From: Brachyspira alvinipulli ATCC 51933
GTDB lineage: Bacteria > Spirochaetota > Brachyspiria > Brachyspirales > Brachyspiraceae
DNA: 60,180 nucleotides
Assembly (NCBI RefSeq): GCF_000518245.1
Contig: NZ_JADF01000022.1
Location: forward strand, 1 to 60,180
Direction of reading: 5' to 3'
Made by a program: the position numbers and the translations under genes. The notes beneath the pieces were generated by a model. That model saw only the letters and a list, made by a program, of their open reading frames with translations. It searched no databases and was not told the DNA's origin. Positions within the stretch are counted from its first letter, which is position 1; every line of letters starts with the position of its first letter. Shown here one piece after another: positions 1-8,587 of the stretch.

Positions 1-94
1 AACTTTAAACTTTAAACTTTAAACTTTAAACTTTAAACTTTAAACTTTAAACTTTAAACTTTAAACTTTAAACTTTAAACTTTAAACTTTAAAC
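1..94. repeat. Heptanucleotide tandem repeat (AACTTTA)n
   Basis: About 13 consecutive perfect copies of the 7-base unit AACTTTA begin at the first base of the window, so the array may extend further left. It is intergenic, and the 160 bases between it and the next gene show no recognisable gene or hairpin. Seven is not a multiple of three, but no reading frame seems to use it. Copy number is likely variable between strains (inference). Confidence 0.95.
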
Positions 95-256
95 TAGTTT
101 AGAGTTACTCTTAAATATACTATTATAATTATATAATAAAAATACATTTTTTCAAATATAAAGTTAAAATATATAATATTTATTTCATTATTATAGCTTT
201 TATATTTTATTTATATAAAAAATTTGTCCACTAAAAATATATGCAAGTTTTTTTTA

Positions 257-1141
257 TTATAGTTTTTCTATTTCTTGTATACTTAATCCTGTATATTTGG
301 AAATAGTATTAAAATCTAATTTGTCTTTTTTCATATTTTTAGCCATAGATATTGCTTTATTTCTTTCACCTTGTTCTATTCCTTTTTCAAGACCTTCTTT
401 AATTCCTAATCTCCTTTCTTCTTCAAGCATTATTTGATTGCCATATAGATAAGCTTCTCTTTTATCGTACTCATTCATCATTAATCTATCTTTAATAAAA
501 TTATTGTATCTTTTCTGTACTTCTTCCATTATAGGTTTTTCTTTTACTAAATCTGACATAATTTCCCCCTTATTATCTTTCTCTTTCATAGTAAAAAATT
601 TAAGCCAACAGTTTAAATCTGGCTGTAATATATTATATTTAAATTTCTTGAGTTCAATTATATGAATTTGTAAATGATCGGTAAGTAATCTTTTATTATT
701 TGTATCATAAATCATATAGCAAGAATTTATGGAATTATTATCATCTAAATTGAAGTTAAGTAAGTTTATGCTAATTACAGGAGTTAAAGCATCGTATTTT
801 TCTCCATGTTTCAAAAGTTTGCTGTAATTTGAAGCCCAATAATATAATATACGTTCTGGAAATCTTGAATTACCTTGTAACTGTATTTCTATAATGACAA
901 CTGTACCATTTTGAGTTATGCATTTAACATCTGCTATTGTTTCTTTATCTTGATAATTTTCCTTATAATTAAGGCGACTGCCCGCCTTCGGCGATGGGGT
1001 TAAAATCTCTACACTTCTAAATGTCTTCATATTAGAATCGAGCATTATAGAATTAATAAAGTCAAGCAATATTAAATTACTGTCTGGTGATGAAAATAAA
1101 TATCTCACAAAATAGTCATTCAAAACATTAATATTTCTCAT
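257..1141 (-). CDS. Rpn family recombination-promoting nuclease / PD-(D/E)XK transposase-like protein
   Basis: A 294-residue protein of the Rpn (PDDEXK_2) family, whose members promote recombination and act as DNA endonucleases. The likely catalytic core is visible as Asp71 (context IADVK) followed by Glu85-x-Gln87 (context IIEIQLQ), the usual D...ExQ arrangement. The C-terminal third is charged and helical (EERRLGIKEGLEKGIEQGER), typical of the family. Residues 48-56 (TPSPKAGSR) are encoded by a G+C-rich stretch at 974-1000 that stands out sharply from its surroundings and sits just before the catalytic Asp, as if a short element had been inserted in frame. The start at 1141 lies only about seven bases downstream of a good -10 box, so the mRNA may be leaderless. 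The family assignment is firm; the cellular role is not. Confidence 0.85.
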   Translation of the reverse strand: MRNINVLNDYFVRYLFSSPDSNLILLDFINSIMLDSNMKTFRSVEILTPSPKAGSRLNYKENYQDKETIADVKCITQNGTVVIIEIQLQGNSRFPERILYYWASNYSKLLKHGEKYDALTPVISINLLNFNLDDNNSINSCYMIYDTNNKRLLTDHLQIHIIELKKFKYNILQPDLNCWLKFFTMKEKDNKGEIMSDLVKEKPIMEEVQKRYNNFIKDRLMMNEYDKREAYLYGNQIMLEEERRLGIKEGLEKGIEQGERNKAISMAKNMKKDKLDFNTISKYTGLSIQEIEKL

Positions 1142-1147
1142 AACTTT

Positions 1148-1175
1148 ATTATACTAAATTAACTATAAATGTAAA
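1148..1175 (-). promoter_or_regulatory. Promoter of the Rpn gene
   Basis: On the minus strand TTTACA (1175-1170) is separated by 16 bases from TATAAT (1153-1148). The start codon begins at 1141, so the expected transcription start coincides with it or nearly so. Confidence 0.6.
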
Positions 1176-1198
1176 GTTACAAGTTTAATCATCAAAAT

Positions 1199-3355
1199 TT
1201 ACTTTCTATTTCTTTGAGCTTTTTTTATAATACCTGCAATTTTTCTAAGTTTAAGATCTTCTGCTATATCTAAAGCAGTATCTCCATAGTCATTTTCTAT
1301 ATTTACATCAGCTCCTTTTTCTACTAAAAATTTAACATATGGTTCAGCAAACCTTGATCCTGATGATGAACAAGCCCAAATTAAAGAAGTGTATCCATTA
1401 TAATCTTTTGCATTAATATCTGCACCTTTTTCTAATAAAACTTCAGCTAATTTTATACGATATTCCTGAAAACTTTTATTATTAAAATTACCTTCACCCA
1501 TACCAAGATATATTAAAGGAGTATATTCTCGTTTATTCTTTATGTTTACATCAGCACCTTGCTCTATTAAAAAATTAGCTATTTCAAAGTCTAATATATC
1601 AATACTGCCTTCATCTAAAGTATCAAGAGTTTTATTTAAAGCTGTGTCTCCTTCATTATCTTGGGCATTTATATTGGCATTTTTTGAAACTAAATATTTT
1701 ATTACATCTATATTTCTTTCATGACTATACTCACATGCTGATATTAAAGCAGTACTTCCTCCTTTATAAAAGTTTACATCTGCACCATTTTCCACTAATA
1801 ATTTTACTGTTACTAAATTATTTACACCATACATTAAGGCTGTATTTCCATAATTATTGAAAGCATTTATATCAGCATTTTTTTGTATTAGAAGTTCTAC
1901 CACTTTTATATTATGAACTCTGGAAGCATACATTAAAGGTGTCTCTCCATGATTATTTTTTACATTTATATCAGCACCATTATTTATTAAAAATTCTGCA
2001 ACAGATGAATTTTCATCATATATAAAGTCAATATGTTCATAATCTAATGAGAGTAATAGGGGAGTTTCTACTGAGCTATATTCAGAATGTGTTTTGGCAT
2101 TTACATCGGCACCTTTTTCAACTAAAAATTTAACCATATCATAGTCATTTCTTAAAGCTGCTATCATTAAAGGAGTATAATCATAATCTTCAGGATAATC
2201 ATTCCCACCCTTTATTCTTGATTCTAAGTCAAAACCATTTTCTACTAATACTTTAAACATTTCTCTATTTTGCTTTAAGGCTGTTGAAGGTCTATAAGAT
2301 ATGTCAAGAAGTGATGCTCCATCATTGTCTTTAGTATTTACATCAGCACCGTATTTTATTAATAAATTAAATATTTTTTTAGCATCTTCTAGTCCTTCTT
2401 CTTCGTAAAGACAATAGAGAATATTATGATATAATACAGTGTTTCCATAATTGTCTTTAGTATTTGCATCAGCACCATTTTCTAATAAAAATTTAACCAT
2501 TTCATAGCTTCCTATCATAGCAGCTCTCATTAATGCTGTATAACCATATTCATCTTTTGTGTTTATATTGGCACCTTGTTGTATAAGTAATTTTGAAATA
2601 TCAAAATTATAATTAGCAATAGCAATCATTAAAGCTGTTTTGTTTTCATTATTTGCTGTATTAGGATTGGCACCTTTATCAAGTAAATATTTAACCATAT
2701 CATAATCTTTTTTATAAACAGCAATCATTAAAGGAGTATAATCATAATCAGATCTATCCGCCTTTATTCTTGATTCTAAATCAAAACCATTTTCAACTAA
2801 TATTTTAAACATTTCTTTATTTTTATCAAAAGATTCTGAAATTCTATAGGATACATCAAGAAGAGATGTTCCTTTATCGTTTTTAGTATTTACATCAGCA
2901 CCGTATTTTATTAATAAATTAAGTATTTTTATAGCATTTTCTGTTTCATTTTTTTGTCCGCGACTATTATGCTCAATACTATAATATAATGCAGTATCTC
3001 CTGCTGTATCTCTAATGTTTACATCAGCACCATTTTTTAATAAAAATTCAACCATTTCATAATTTGTATCTCTAGCAGTATACATTAATGCTGTAGCACC
3101 TGCTTTATCTCGAATATTGACATCAGTACCTTCTTCTATAAGCAATTTTGCTATATCATTATATCCACTTACAGAAGCATTTATTAAAGCTGTTCTATCA
3201 TAAGAATCTAATGCATTACAGTTTGCACCTTGCTCTAAATATGATTTAACTTTTTTTATATTATTATCTTCTACAGCGGAAAATAACGATTCATCTAAAG
3301 TTTTAGAATACAAAAGAATATTAAACAAGAATAATAAAATAAATACTTTTTTCAT
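1199..3355 (-). CDS. Secreted ankyrin-repeat protein
   Basis: A 718-residue protein with an N-terminal signal peptide (MKKVFILLFLFNILLYS) followed almost entirely by ankyrin repeats, recognisable by recurring units such as TALMYA.......VKFLLENGADVN. Ankyrin arrays are protein-binding scaffolds; nothing shows the partner. The array contains a large internal duplication: a segment of about 150 residues reading NLLIKYGADVNTK..., SLLD.SYR..., MFK.LVENGFDLESRIK, YDYTPLMIA occurs twice, centred near residues 190 and 370, with insertions between canonical repeats in both copies. The start is supported by AGAGGGG five bases upstream of the ATG. It is probably exported to the periplasm or surface, judging from the signal peptide. 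Confidence 0.88.
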   Translation of the reverse strand: MKKVFILLFLFNILLYSKTLDESLFSAVEDNNIKKVKSYLEQGANCNALDSYDRTALINASVSGYNDIAKLLIEEGTDVNIRDKAGATALMYTARDTNYEMVEFLLKNGADVNIRDTAGDTALYYSIEHNSRGQKNETENAIKILNLLIKYGADVNTKNDKGTSLLDVSYRISESFDKNKEMFKILVENGFDLESRIKADRSDYDYTPLMIAVYKKDYDMVKYLLDKGANPNTANNENKTALMIAIANYNFDISKLLIQQGANINTKDEYGYTALMRAAMIGSYEMVKFLLENGADANTKDNYGNTVLYHNILYCLYEEEGLEDAKKIFNLLIKYGADVNTKDNDGASLLDISYRPSTALKQNREMFKVLVENGFDLESRIKGGNDYPEDYDYTPLMIAALRNDYDMVKFLVEKGADVNAKTHSEYSSVETPLLLSLDYEHIDFIYDENSSVAEFLINNGADINVKNNHGETPLMYASRVHNIKVVELLIQKNADINAFNNYGNTALMYGVNNLVTVKLLVENGADVNFYKGGSTALISACEYSHERNIDVIKYLVSKNANINAQDNEGDTALNKTLDTLDEGSIDILDFEIANFLIEQGADVNIKNKREYTPLIYLGMGEGNFNNKSFQEYRIKLAEVLLEKGADINAKDYNGYTSLIWACSSSGSRFAEPYVKFLVEKGADVNIENDYGDTALDIAEDLKLRKIAGIIKKAQRNRK

Positions 3356-3434
3356 ATATACCCCTCTAATGCTTGTAGCATCTAATTAGATTATATGTTA
3401 AAAATTATTTATAGTCAATTTATTTTTAGCTAAA

Positions 3435-3752
3435 TTATAAAGCGGGAGCATGATATCCTTTATAATTACCATTAGGATGACGCATGCATTTTGCAGAAGT
3501 CAATTGTTTTAAAGTTTTATATTTATTACCGCAATATTTACATGTATACTCATCTTTTTCGCTGCCCTCATAAAGTTTATGCTTTCCTTTATAATTGCCG
3601 TTAGGATGACGCATACAGTTTTGAGATGTTAATATTGTTACAGAATTAAATCTATTGCCGCAATATTCACAGTAAAAATTCTCATGGGATTTAGGAACTA
3701 AACTTACAGTAAAACAAAAAAATATAAAAGTTATTATGTATAATTTTCTCAT
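3435..3752 (-). CDS. Small secreted protein with two tandem zinc-binding modules
   Basis: A 105-residue protein with a signal-like hydrophobic N-terminus (residues 1-20) and two copies of a CxxC-(14)-CxRHPNGNYKG module. Putative metal ligands are Cys28, Cys31, Cys46 and His49 in the first copy and Cys71, Cys74, Cys89 and His92 in the second. The spacing resembles a C2H2/zinc-ribbon fold, unusual for a protein with an export signal. I recognise no named family. Its start overlaps the stop of the upstream zinc-ribbon gene by four bases (ATGA), so the two are probably translated from one mRNA. Confidence 0.75.
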   Translation of the reverse strand: MRKLYIITFIFFCFTVSLVPKSHENFYCEYCGNRFNSVTILTSQNCMRHPNGNYKGKHKLYEGSEKDEYTCKYCGNKYKTLKQLTSAKCMRHPNGNYKGYHAPAL

Positions 3753-4039
3753 TTTTTATTATCCGAAAGTAAATCTTTATATTTAGAATCTTTAAACTCT
3801 ATATATGGTTTTGAACTTAACATGTGAATGGCAGTTATAAGAGAGTAACTAATCCAAGCCTTTTTATCTGTAGGTTTTGATGATGAAGATTCATTTTTTT
3901 TAAGAAGTTCATTTAAAGAATCTGATATATCATCAATATGTTCTTCAAAAAAATCTTCACATTCATCGCAGGTATCCATAGTAGCCTGACCTTGTACTTC
4001 CTCTATTTGTTTACCGCACCAAACACATTTTACAGACAT
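3749..4039 (-). CDS. Small zinc-ribbon protein of unknown function
   Basis: A 96-residue cytoplasmic-looking protein. Cys5-x-x-Cys8 and Cys24-x-x-Cys27 form a probable zinc ribbon at the N-terminus, followed by an acidic helical stretch (residues 28-50), a Ser/Lys linker, and a C-terminal part without recognisable motif. It is the first gene of a two-gene unit with the secreted zinc-module protein downstream (overlap of four bases). No function can be assigned. Confidence 0.7.
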   Translation of the reverse strand: MSVKCVWCGKQIEEVQGQATMDTCDECEDFFEEHIDDISDSLNELLKKNESSSSKPTDKKAWISYSLITAIHMLSSKPYIEFKDSKYKDLLSDNKK

Positions 4040-4108
4040 TTATTTTACCTCATATAATTTAATCGCTGATATTATACAGATAATTTTAACTTTGTAAATA
4101 CCTATTAA

Positions 4109-4846
4109 TTAGTTTTCAGATTTTAACTCATTATAATTTTTTGACATTACATCATACCAATAATCTAACTTAGCATTATCATCGCCTTCTATCTCTTTAA
4201 AATAAAAAGGTTTCAAAAATCTAATTGTTATTTTTCTAAACGGAGAAACTTTCAAACTTCTAGCCTTCATAATATTTCTAGTACCGCATATAACAACAGG
4301 AAGGACAGCAATATCAGGACATCTTTCTGCTATCTTTAATATTCCTCTTTTAGGTTTTTTTATTTCTCCGCTATCACTTCTAGTTCCTTCAGGATATATA
4401 ATAATGCTTGTATTTGATTTAAGCCTTTCTTCCATATCATCTATTGACTTAGCCGCTCCTACAGTACCTCTTTTTACAAATATATAATTAGCAAGAGACA
4501 TTCCTTTACCTATAAACGGAACTTTTCCATAAGTGTCTTTTGAAACGAAAGCATAAGATTTTTTAAATATTGTAAAACAGCAGAATATATCAAATGAACT
4601 TTGATGATTAGGTGTTAATAAATAAGTTTTGTTAGGATCATAATTTTCTTTTCCTTCTATTTTGAAAGATGCTAAAGTTAAACGCATTATTACGCTTCCC
4701 CAAAGCTTAGCTATAGAATGAACATAATTTATAGCTGATACTCTTCCGAATATTCTAACAAATGGGTAAAATAAAAATAATACCAAAACACATATCAATG
4801 TAAAAGTAATAGATATCAAAAAATAAATTATACTAAATAAAACCAT
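4109..4846 (-). CDS. 1-acyl-sn-glycerol-3-phosphate acyltransferase (PlsC family)
   Basis: A 245-residue membrane-associated acyltransferase that would add the second acyl chain to lysophosphatidic acid to make phosphatidic acid. The catalytic HX4D motif is NHQSSFD (His81, Asp86), followed by the substrate-binding block FVKRGTVG near residue 125 and YPEGTRSDSG at 151-160. One or two N-terminal hydrophobic segments (residues 1-30) anchor it in the inner membrane. Length and motif order fit the LPLAT/AGPAT family. It is divergent from nadK. A related acyl acceptor cannot be excluded. Confidence 0.88.
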   Translation of the reverse strand: MVLFSIIYFLISITFTLICVLVLFLFYPFVRIFGRVSAINYVHSIAKLWGSVIMRLTLASFKIEGKENYDPNKTYLLTPNHQSSFDIFCCFTIFKKSYAFVSKDTYGKVPFIGKGMSLANYIFVKRGTVGAAKSIDDMEERLKSNTSIIIYPEGTRSDSGEIKKPKRGILKIAERCPDIAVLPVVICGTRNIMKARSLKVSPFRKITIRFLKPFYFKEIEGDDNAKLDYWYDVMSKNYNELKSEN

Positions 4847-4889
4847 ATTGACAGTTTAATACAAAATTTAAAAATTATCAATATATACC

Positions 4890-4918
4890 TTGATATATTA
4901 ATGAGTGTTTGTTATAAT
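4890..4918 (+). promoter_or_regulatory. Promoter of nadK-recN
   Basis: TTGATA (4890-4895), 17-base spacer, TATAAT (4913-4918), located 34 bases before the nadK start codon. Confidence 0.75.
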
Positions 4919-4951
4919 TATGCTTTATTTTTAATGATAGATTAATTTATT

Positions 4952-5839
4952 ATGGAAAGTAATATAAAAAACAACAAAAAAAATAAAAATGCTGTTGGGA
5001 TTATCGTTAATAAAATGAGAGGTGACCCCAATATCATAGTAAAAAATATTAAAAAAATATTAAAAAAACATAATATAAAAGATATAGTTGTAGATTATGA
5101 TATATCCACATATTATAATATCATTAAAGCAATAAAACAATTAAAAGATGTATCAATGCTTATATCAATAGGCGGAGATGGAACTTTATTATCTGCCTTA
5201 AAAATAGCTATAAAATATGATATATCTGTTCTTCCTATATATAATGGAACATTAGGATTTATATCAGAAATTCCTCCGGACGAAGCATACCTTATATTAG
5301 AAGAATACTTTGATAATAGAAAAACATTATATGAAATAGAACCGAGAACATTATTATCAGTTAGAATATCTTCAACTAAAAACTCAAAAGTAAAAGAATA
5401 TTTTGCTGTTAATGAATTAGTTCTAAGCAAATGCGGAGGAAGAGCGATTTATATAAACATTAAAATATCCGGCAAAATGATATCATCTATTGTTGGAGAT
5501 GGGGTTGTAATAGCTACACCTACAGGTTCTACTGCCTATGCTTTAAGTGCAGGAGGTCCAATACTAGCACCTACTATTGATGCTATTTCATTCGTACCAG
5601 TGGCTCCTCATTCTCTAACATTTAGACCTTTAGTAATACCTAAAGGAGACAGCATACAATTAGAATTAGCTAACAATTCATTGAAAGCTATGATTACTAT
5701 AGATGGTTATGAAGTATGTAAATTTGATAATAATAATATTGTTAAAGCAGAAATCAGTGATAGAAGCTGCTATATATTCCAAAGTGCCAATAGATTATTT
5801 TATGATATACTTCGTAATAAACTTAATTGGGGTAGATAA
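4952..5839 (+). CDS. nadK: NAD kinase
   Basis: A 295-residue ATP-dependent NAD kinase, which phosphorylates NAD to NADP in the cytoplasm. The diagnostic GGDGT motif is at residues 74-78, the conserved Asn-Glu pair at 154-155 (FAVNELVLS), and the glycine-rich TPTGSTAY block at 189-196. Length matches the family; the first 14 residues are an extra Asn/Lys-rich stretch. It is the first gene of a two-gene operon: its TAA overlaps the ATG of recN (TAATG), implying translational coupling. NAD kinase with RecN is a common pairing in bacteria. Confidence 0.95.
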   Translation: MESNIKNNKKNKNAVGIIVNKMRGDPNIIVKNIKKILKKHNIKDIVVDYDISTYYNIIKAIKQLKDVSMLISIGGDGTLLSALKIAIKYDISVLPIYNGTLGFISEIPPDEAYLILEEYFDNRKTLYEIEPRTLLSVRISSTKNSKVKEYFAVNELVLSKCGGRAIYINIKISGKMISSIVGDGVVIATPTGSTAYALSAGGPILAPTIDAISFVPVAPHSLTFRPLVIPKGDSIQLELANNSLKAMITIDGYEVCKFDNNNIVKAEISDRSCYIFQSANRLFYDILRNKLNWGR

Positions 5840-7560
5840 TGCTCAAATATCTTGAAATAAGAAATTTTGTACTAATAGATAAATTGAAAATAAATTTTAA
5901 TAATGGATTTAATGTATTAACTGGAGAAACAGGTGCAGGAAAAAGTATAATTATTAGTGCATTAGAACTTATAACAGGAGAAAAAGGTTCAACTAGAATG
6001 GTTGGAGCAAACGGAGATAGATTAATAGTTACAGGATGCTTCAGCCTGCAGTCATCATCAAGTATAGTAAAATCAAAATTAAAAGAATGGAATATAGAAA
6101 TAAATAATGATGAGCTTAATATAAAAAGAGAAATAACAAAAGATGGAAAAAGCAAATCATTCATAAATAATGTCGGAGTAAAAGTTGCAGAATTAAAAGA
6201 ACTTGGAGATTTAATAGTTGATATACATGGACAGCATGAACATCAGTCATTGTTTAATCCTATTAACCATTTAAATTTTTATGACAGCTATTTAAATATT
6301 GATGATAAATTAGAAAATTATAAAGAGCATTACAATAAATTAGTAAAGCTTATAAAACAGTATAACGAAATATCACAAAATAAAAATACAATTCTAAAAG
6401 AAAAATCTTTTTTGGAATATGCTATAGATGAAATAGAGAATGCAAAATTAAAGCCTAATGAAGATGAAGATATAAAGAATGATATAACAATGATGTCAAA
6501 TGCTGAAAGTATAGCATCTTCATTATCTTCTATTAACAAAGATATATTTGGAAGCGAATCCGGAGCATATATAAAACTTACTAGAAGCATATCAGCATTG
6601 CAGGCTGTATCAAAATATGATAACAGACTTTCTGATATGGCTTCTCAAATAGAAGGCATAACATTAAATCTTGAAGATATAAAAAGCGTATTGACAGAAA
6701 TAAGAGCAAAAACTAAATTTGATCCAGAAGAAATGCAGTCTTTAAATGAAAGGCTTTTCTTTATAAATACATTAAAGAAAAAATATGGATCAAATATAAA
6801 AGACATTATAAATTATGCAAAAGAAGCCAAAGAAAAATTGGAGTCATTAAATTTTTCTGAAGATGATATTCAAAATCTCAAAAATGAAATTGAATCATTA
6901 AGAGAAAAAACTTCCCTATTTGCAAAAGAAATTTCTGAAATAAGACATAATAGAAAAGACGAATTTATAAAAGCTATAGAAAATGAAATGAATGATTTAG
7001 GAATGTCATCCACAAAATTTGATGTAGAAATAACACTTGATGAAGATGATGACGGAATACTTGTTATAGACGGCTCACATGTAAAAGCTTCATCAAGCGG
7101 TATAGATAATATAGAATTTATCATAGCACCAAATAAACAGAGTATGTTCCAGCCTTTAAGAAAAATAGCTTCCGGCGGTGAAATATCAAGAATAATGCTT
7201 TCATTAAAAAGCGTATTATCAATAGGAGATTACTGTGAAACATGCGTATTCGATGAAATTGATGTAGGAGTTGGCGGAAGAATAGCTGAAGTAATAGGAG
7301 AAAAGATAGCATCCCTTTCAAAAAGAAAACAGGTTTTAAGTGTTACACATTTAGCACAGATTGCAATATACGCTAATAATCATTTTAAAGTTACAAAAAA
7401 TGAAGGAGAAGATATAGTAACTTCTACAATTGAAGAACTTGATGATTCTATGCGTATTAAAGAAATAGCTAGGATGATTACTGGTAAAGAAATTACAGAA
7501 GCAAGTATTAAACATGCTGAAGAATTATTAGAACATGCAAAAAAATCTATAATATCATAA
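5839..7560 (+). CDS. recN: DNA repair protein RecN
   Basis: A 573-residue SMC-like ATPase that acts in double-strand break repair. Walker A GETGAGKS is at residues 29-36, the central region is helical and coiled coil, and the ABC signature (ASGGEISRIML, about residue 445) and Walker B (VFDEIDVGVGG, about 472) are near the C-terminus, followed by the H-loop context VTHLAQIA. The length is usual for RecN. It overlaps nadK by one base. No obvious LexA-type operator is seen ahead of the operon. Confidence 0.95.
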   Translation: MLKYLEIRNFVLIDKLKINFNNGFNVLTGETGAGKSIIISALELITGEKGSTRMVGANGDRLIVTGCFSLQSSSSIVKSKLKEWNIEINNDELNIKREITKDGKSKSFINNVGVKVAELKELGDLIVDIHGQHEHQSLFNPINHLNFYDSYLNIDDKLENYKEHYNKLVKLIKQYNEISQNKNTILKEKSFLEYAIDEIENAKLKPNEDEDIKNDITMMSNAESIASSLSSINKDIFGSESGAYIKLTRSISALQAVSKYDNRLSDMASQIEGITLNLEDIKSVLTEIRAKTKFDPEEMQSLNERLFFINTLKKKYGSNIKDIINYAKEAKEKLESLNFSEDDIQNLKNEIESLREKTSLFAKEISEIRHNRKDEFIKAIENEMNDLGMSSTKFDVEITLDEDDDGILVIDGSHVKASSSGIDNIEFIIAPNKQSMFQPLRKIASGGEISRIMLSLKSVLSIGDYCETCVFDEIDVGVGGRIAEVIGEKIASLSKRKQVLSVTHLAQIAIYANNHFKVTKNEGEDIVTSTIEELDDSMRIKEIARMITGKEITEASIKHAEELLEHAKKSIIS

Positions 7561-7570
7561 CTATACTAAT

Positions 7571-7606
7571 AATAAAAAACATGCTGATAAAAAATACCAG
7601 CATGTT
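7571..7606 (-). terminator. Rho-independent terminator of thrC-thrB
   Basis: A perfect nine-base stem, AACATGCTG (7578-7586) with CAGCATGTT (7598-7606), lies between the convergent recN and thrB genes. Read on the minus strand it is followed by a run of T (GTTTTTTATT), so it best serves thrB; it may also stop recN transcripts. Confidence 0.8.
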
Positions 7607-7619
7607 ATAAAATGAAAAT

Positions 7620-8585
7620 CTATTTTATTAAAATACCTTTCACAGGAATATTTAAAACTTTTATTTCAGAATCTATTTTCTTTTTAGAGAAACTATTTTT
7701 CATGGATTCAGAAACTTTTTTAATTATTTTCTCATCATTTTTAACTAATGCAAGTATTGAAGAACCGGCACCGCTGATTGTAACAGAATAAGCTCCAGCA
7801 TTTTTTGTCTGTTTGAATAAATCTTTAAGCCCAGGTATAAATTTAGCCCTATAATCCTGATGCAGTTTATCATCTGTTGCCACTTCAAGTAAATCAAGCC
7901 TATTTGAAGATAAAGCAGATGTTAAAAGTGCTGCTCTTGAAATATTGAATATAGCATCTTTAAAACTTATCTCTTTAGGCAATGCATTTCTAGCAATTTC
8001 CGTACTTAAATGAAAATTTGGAATAGCTACTATTGCTTTTAAATTTTTAGGAGGATTAATTTTAACATATTTAAAATCTTCATTTTTTCTAACAACACCA
8101 GATATTATACCGCCAAGTATGGCAGGAGATACATTATCAGGATGTCCTTCTAATTGAACAGACATATTTAATATATCATCTTCTATAGAAAGCTTATTAC
8201 CAAGTATATAATTAGCAGAAAGAAGTCCTCCTATTATGGCAGCAGAACTGCTTCCAAGTCCACGTGAAAGAGGTATTCTATTTATACACTTTATTATATA
8301 TCCTTTATCCGGCTTTGCTTTTAATCTCTTATATACCAATTTCATGGCATCAAGTATCATATTGTCATCTTTTGATATTTCATTTTCACCTTCTCCGCTA
8401 ATTTCAAACTCTATCTTTTTAGAATTTTCATTAGAATAAATATGTATTTCATTGTACAAATCTAAAGCAAGTCCTACACTATCAAAACCAGAACCAATAT
8501 TAGCAGAAGTAGCAGGTATTTTGAAAGTTACTAATTTTTTATTCATTACTGTTTTATTATTTTTCACCTTTTTAACATTATTCAT
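7620..8585 (-). CDS. thrB: Homoserine kinase
   Basis: A 321-residue GHMP-family kinase that phosphorylates homoserine in the last-but-one step of threonine synthesis. The N-terminal block FKIPATSANIGSGFDSVGLALD (starting near residue 21) is cut by nothing, and the ATP-binding GHMP motif PLSRGLGSSSA is at residues 105-115. The C-terminal GAYSVTISGAGSSILAL block is also present. The start follows the thrC stop by two bases, with GGAAT upstream acting as the ribosome-binding site. It carries an extra N-terminal stretch of about 15 Asn/Lys-rich residues; Met15 is an alternative start. Confidence 0.93.
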   Translation of the reverse strand: MNNVKKVKNNKTVMNKKLVTFKIPATSANIGSGFDSVGLALDLYNEIHIYSNENSKKIEFEISGEGENEISKDDNMILDAMKLVYKRLKAKPDKGYIIKCINRIPLSRGLGSSSAAIIGGLLSANYILGNKLSIEDDILNMSVQLEGHPDNVSPAILGGIISGVVRKNEDFKYVKINPPKNLKAIVAIPNFHLSTEIARNALPKEISFKDAIFNISRAALLTSALSSNRLDLLEVATDDKLHQDYRAKFIPGLKDLFKQTKNAGAYSVTISGAGSSILALVKNDEKIIKKVSESMKNSFSKKKIDSEIKVLNIPVKGILIK

Positions 8586-8587
8586 AA

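Noticed and set aside
257-1141. Rpn gene as evidence of an insertion sequence
   Set aside because: No terminal inverted repeats or target duplications were seen around it; Rpn proteins are commonly chromosomal.
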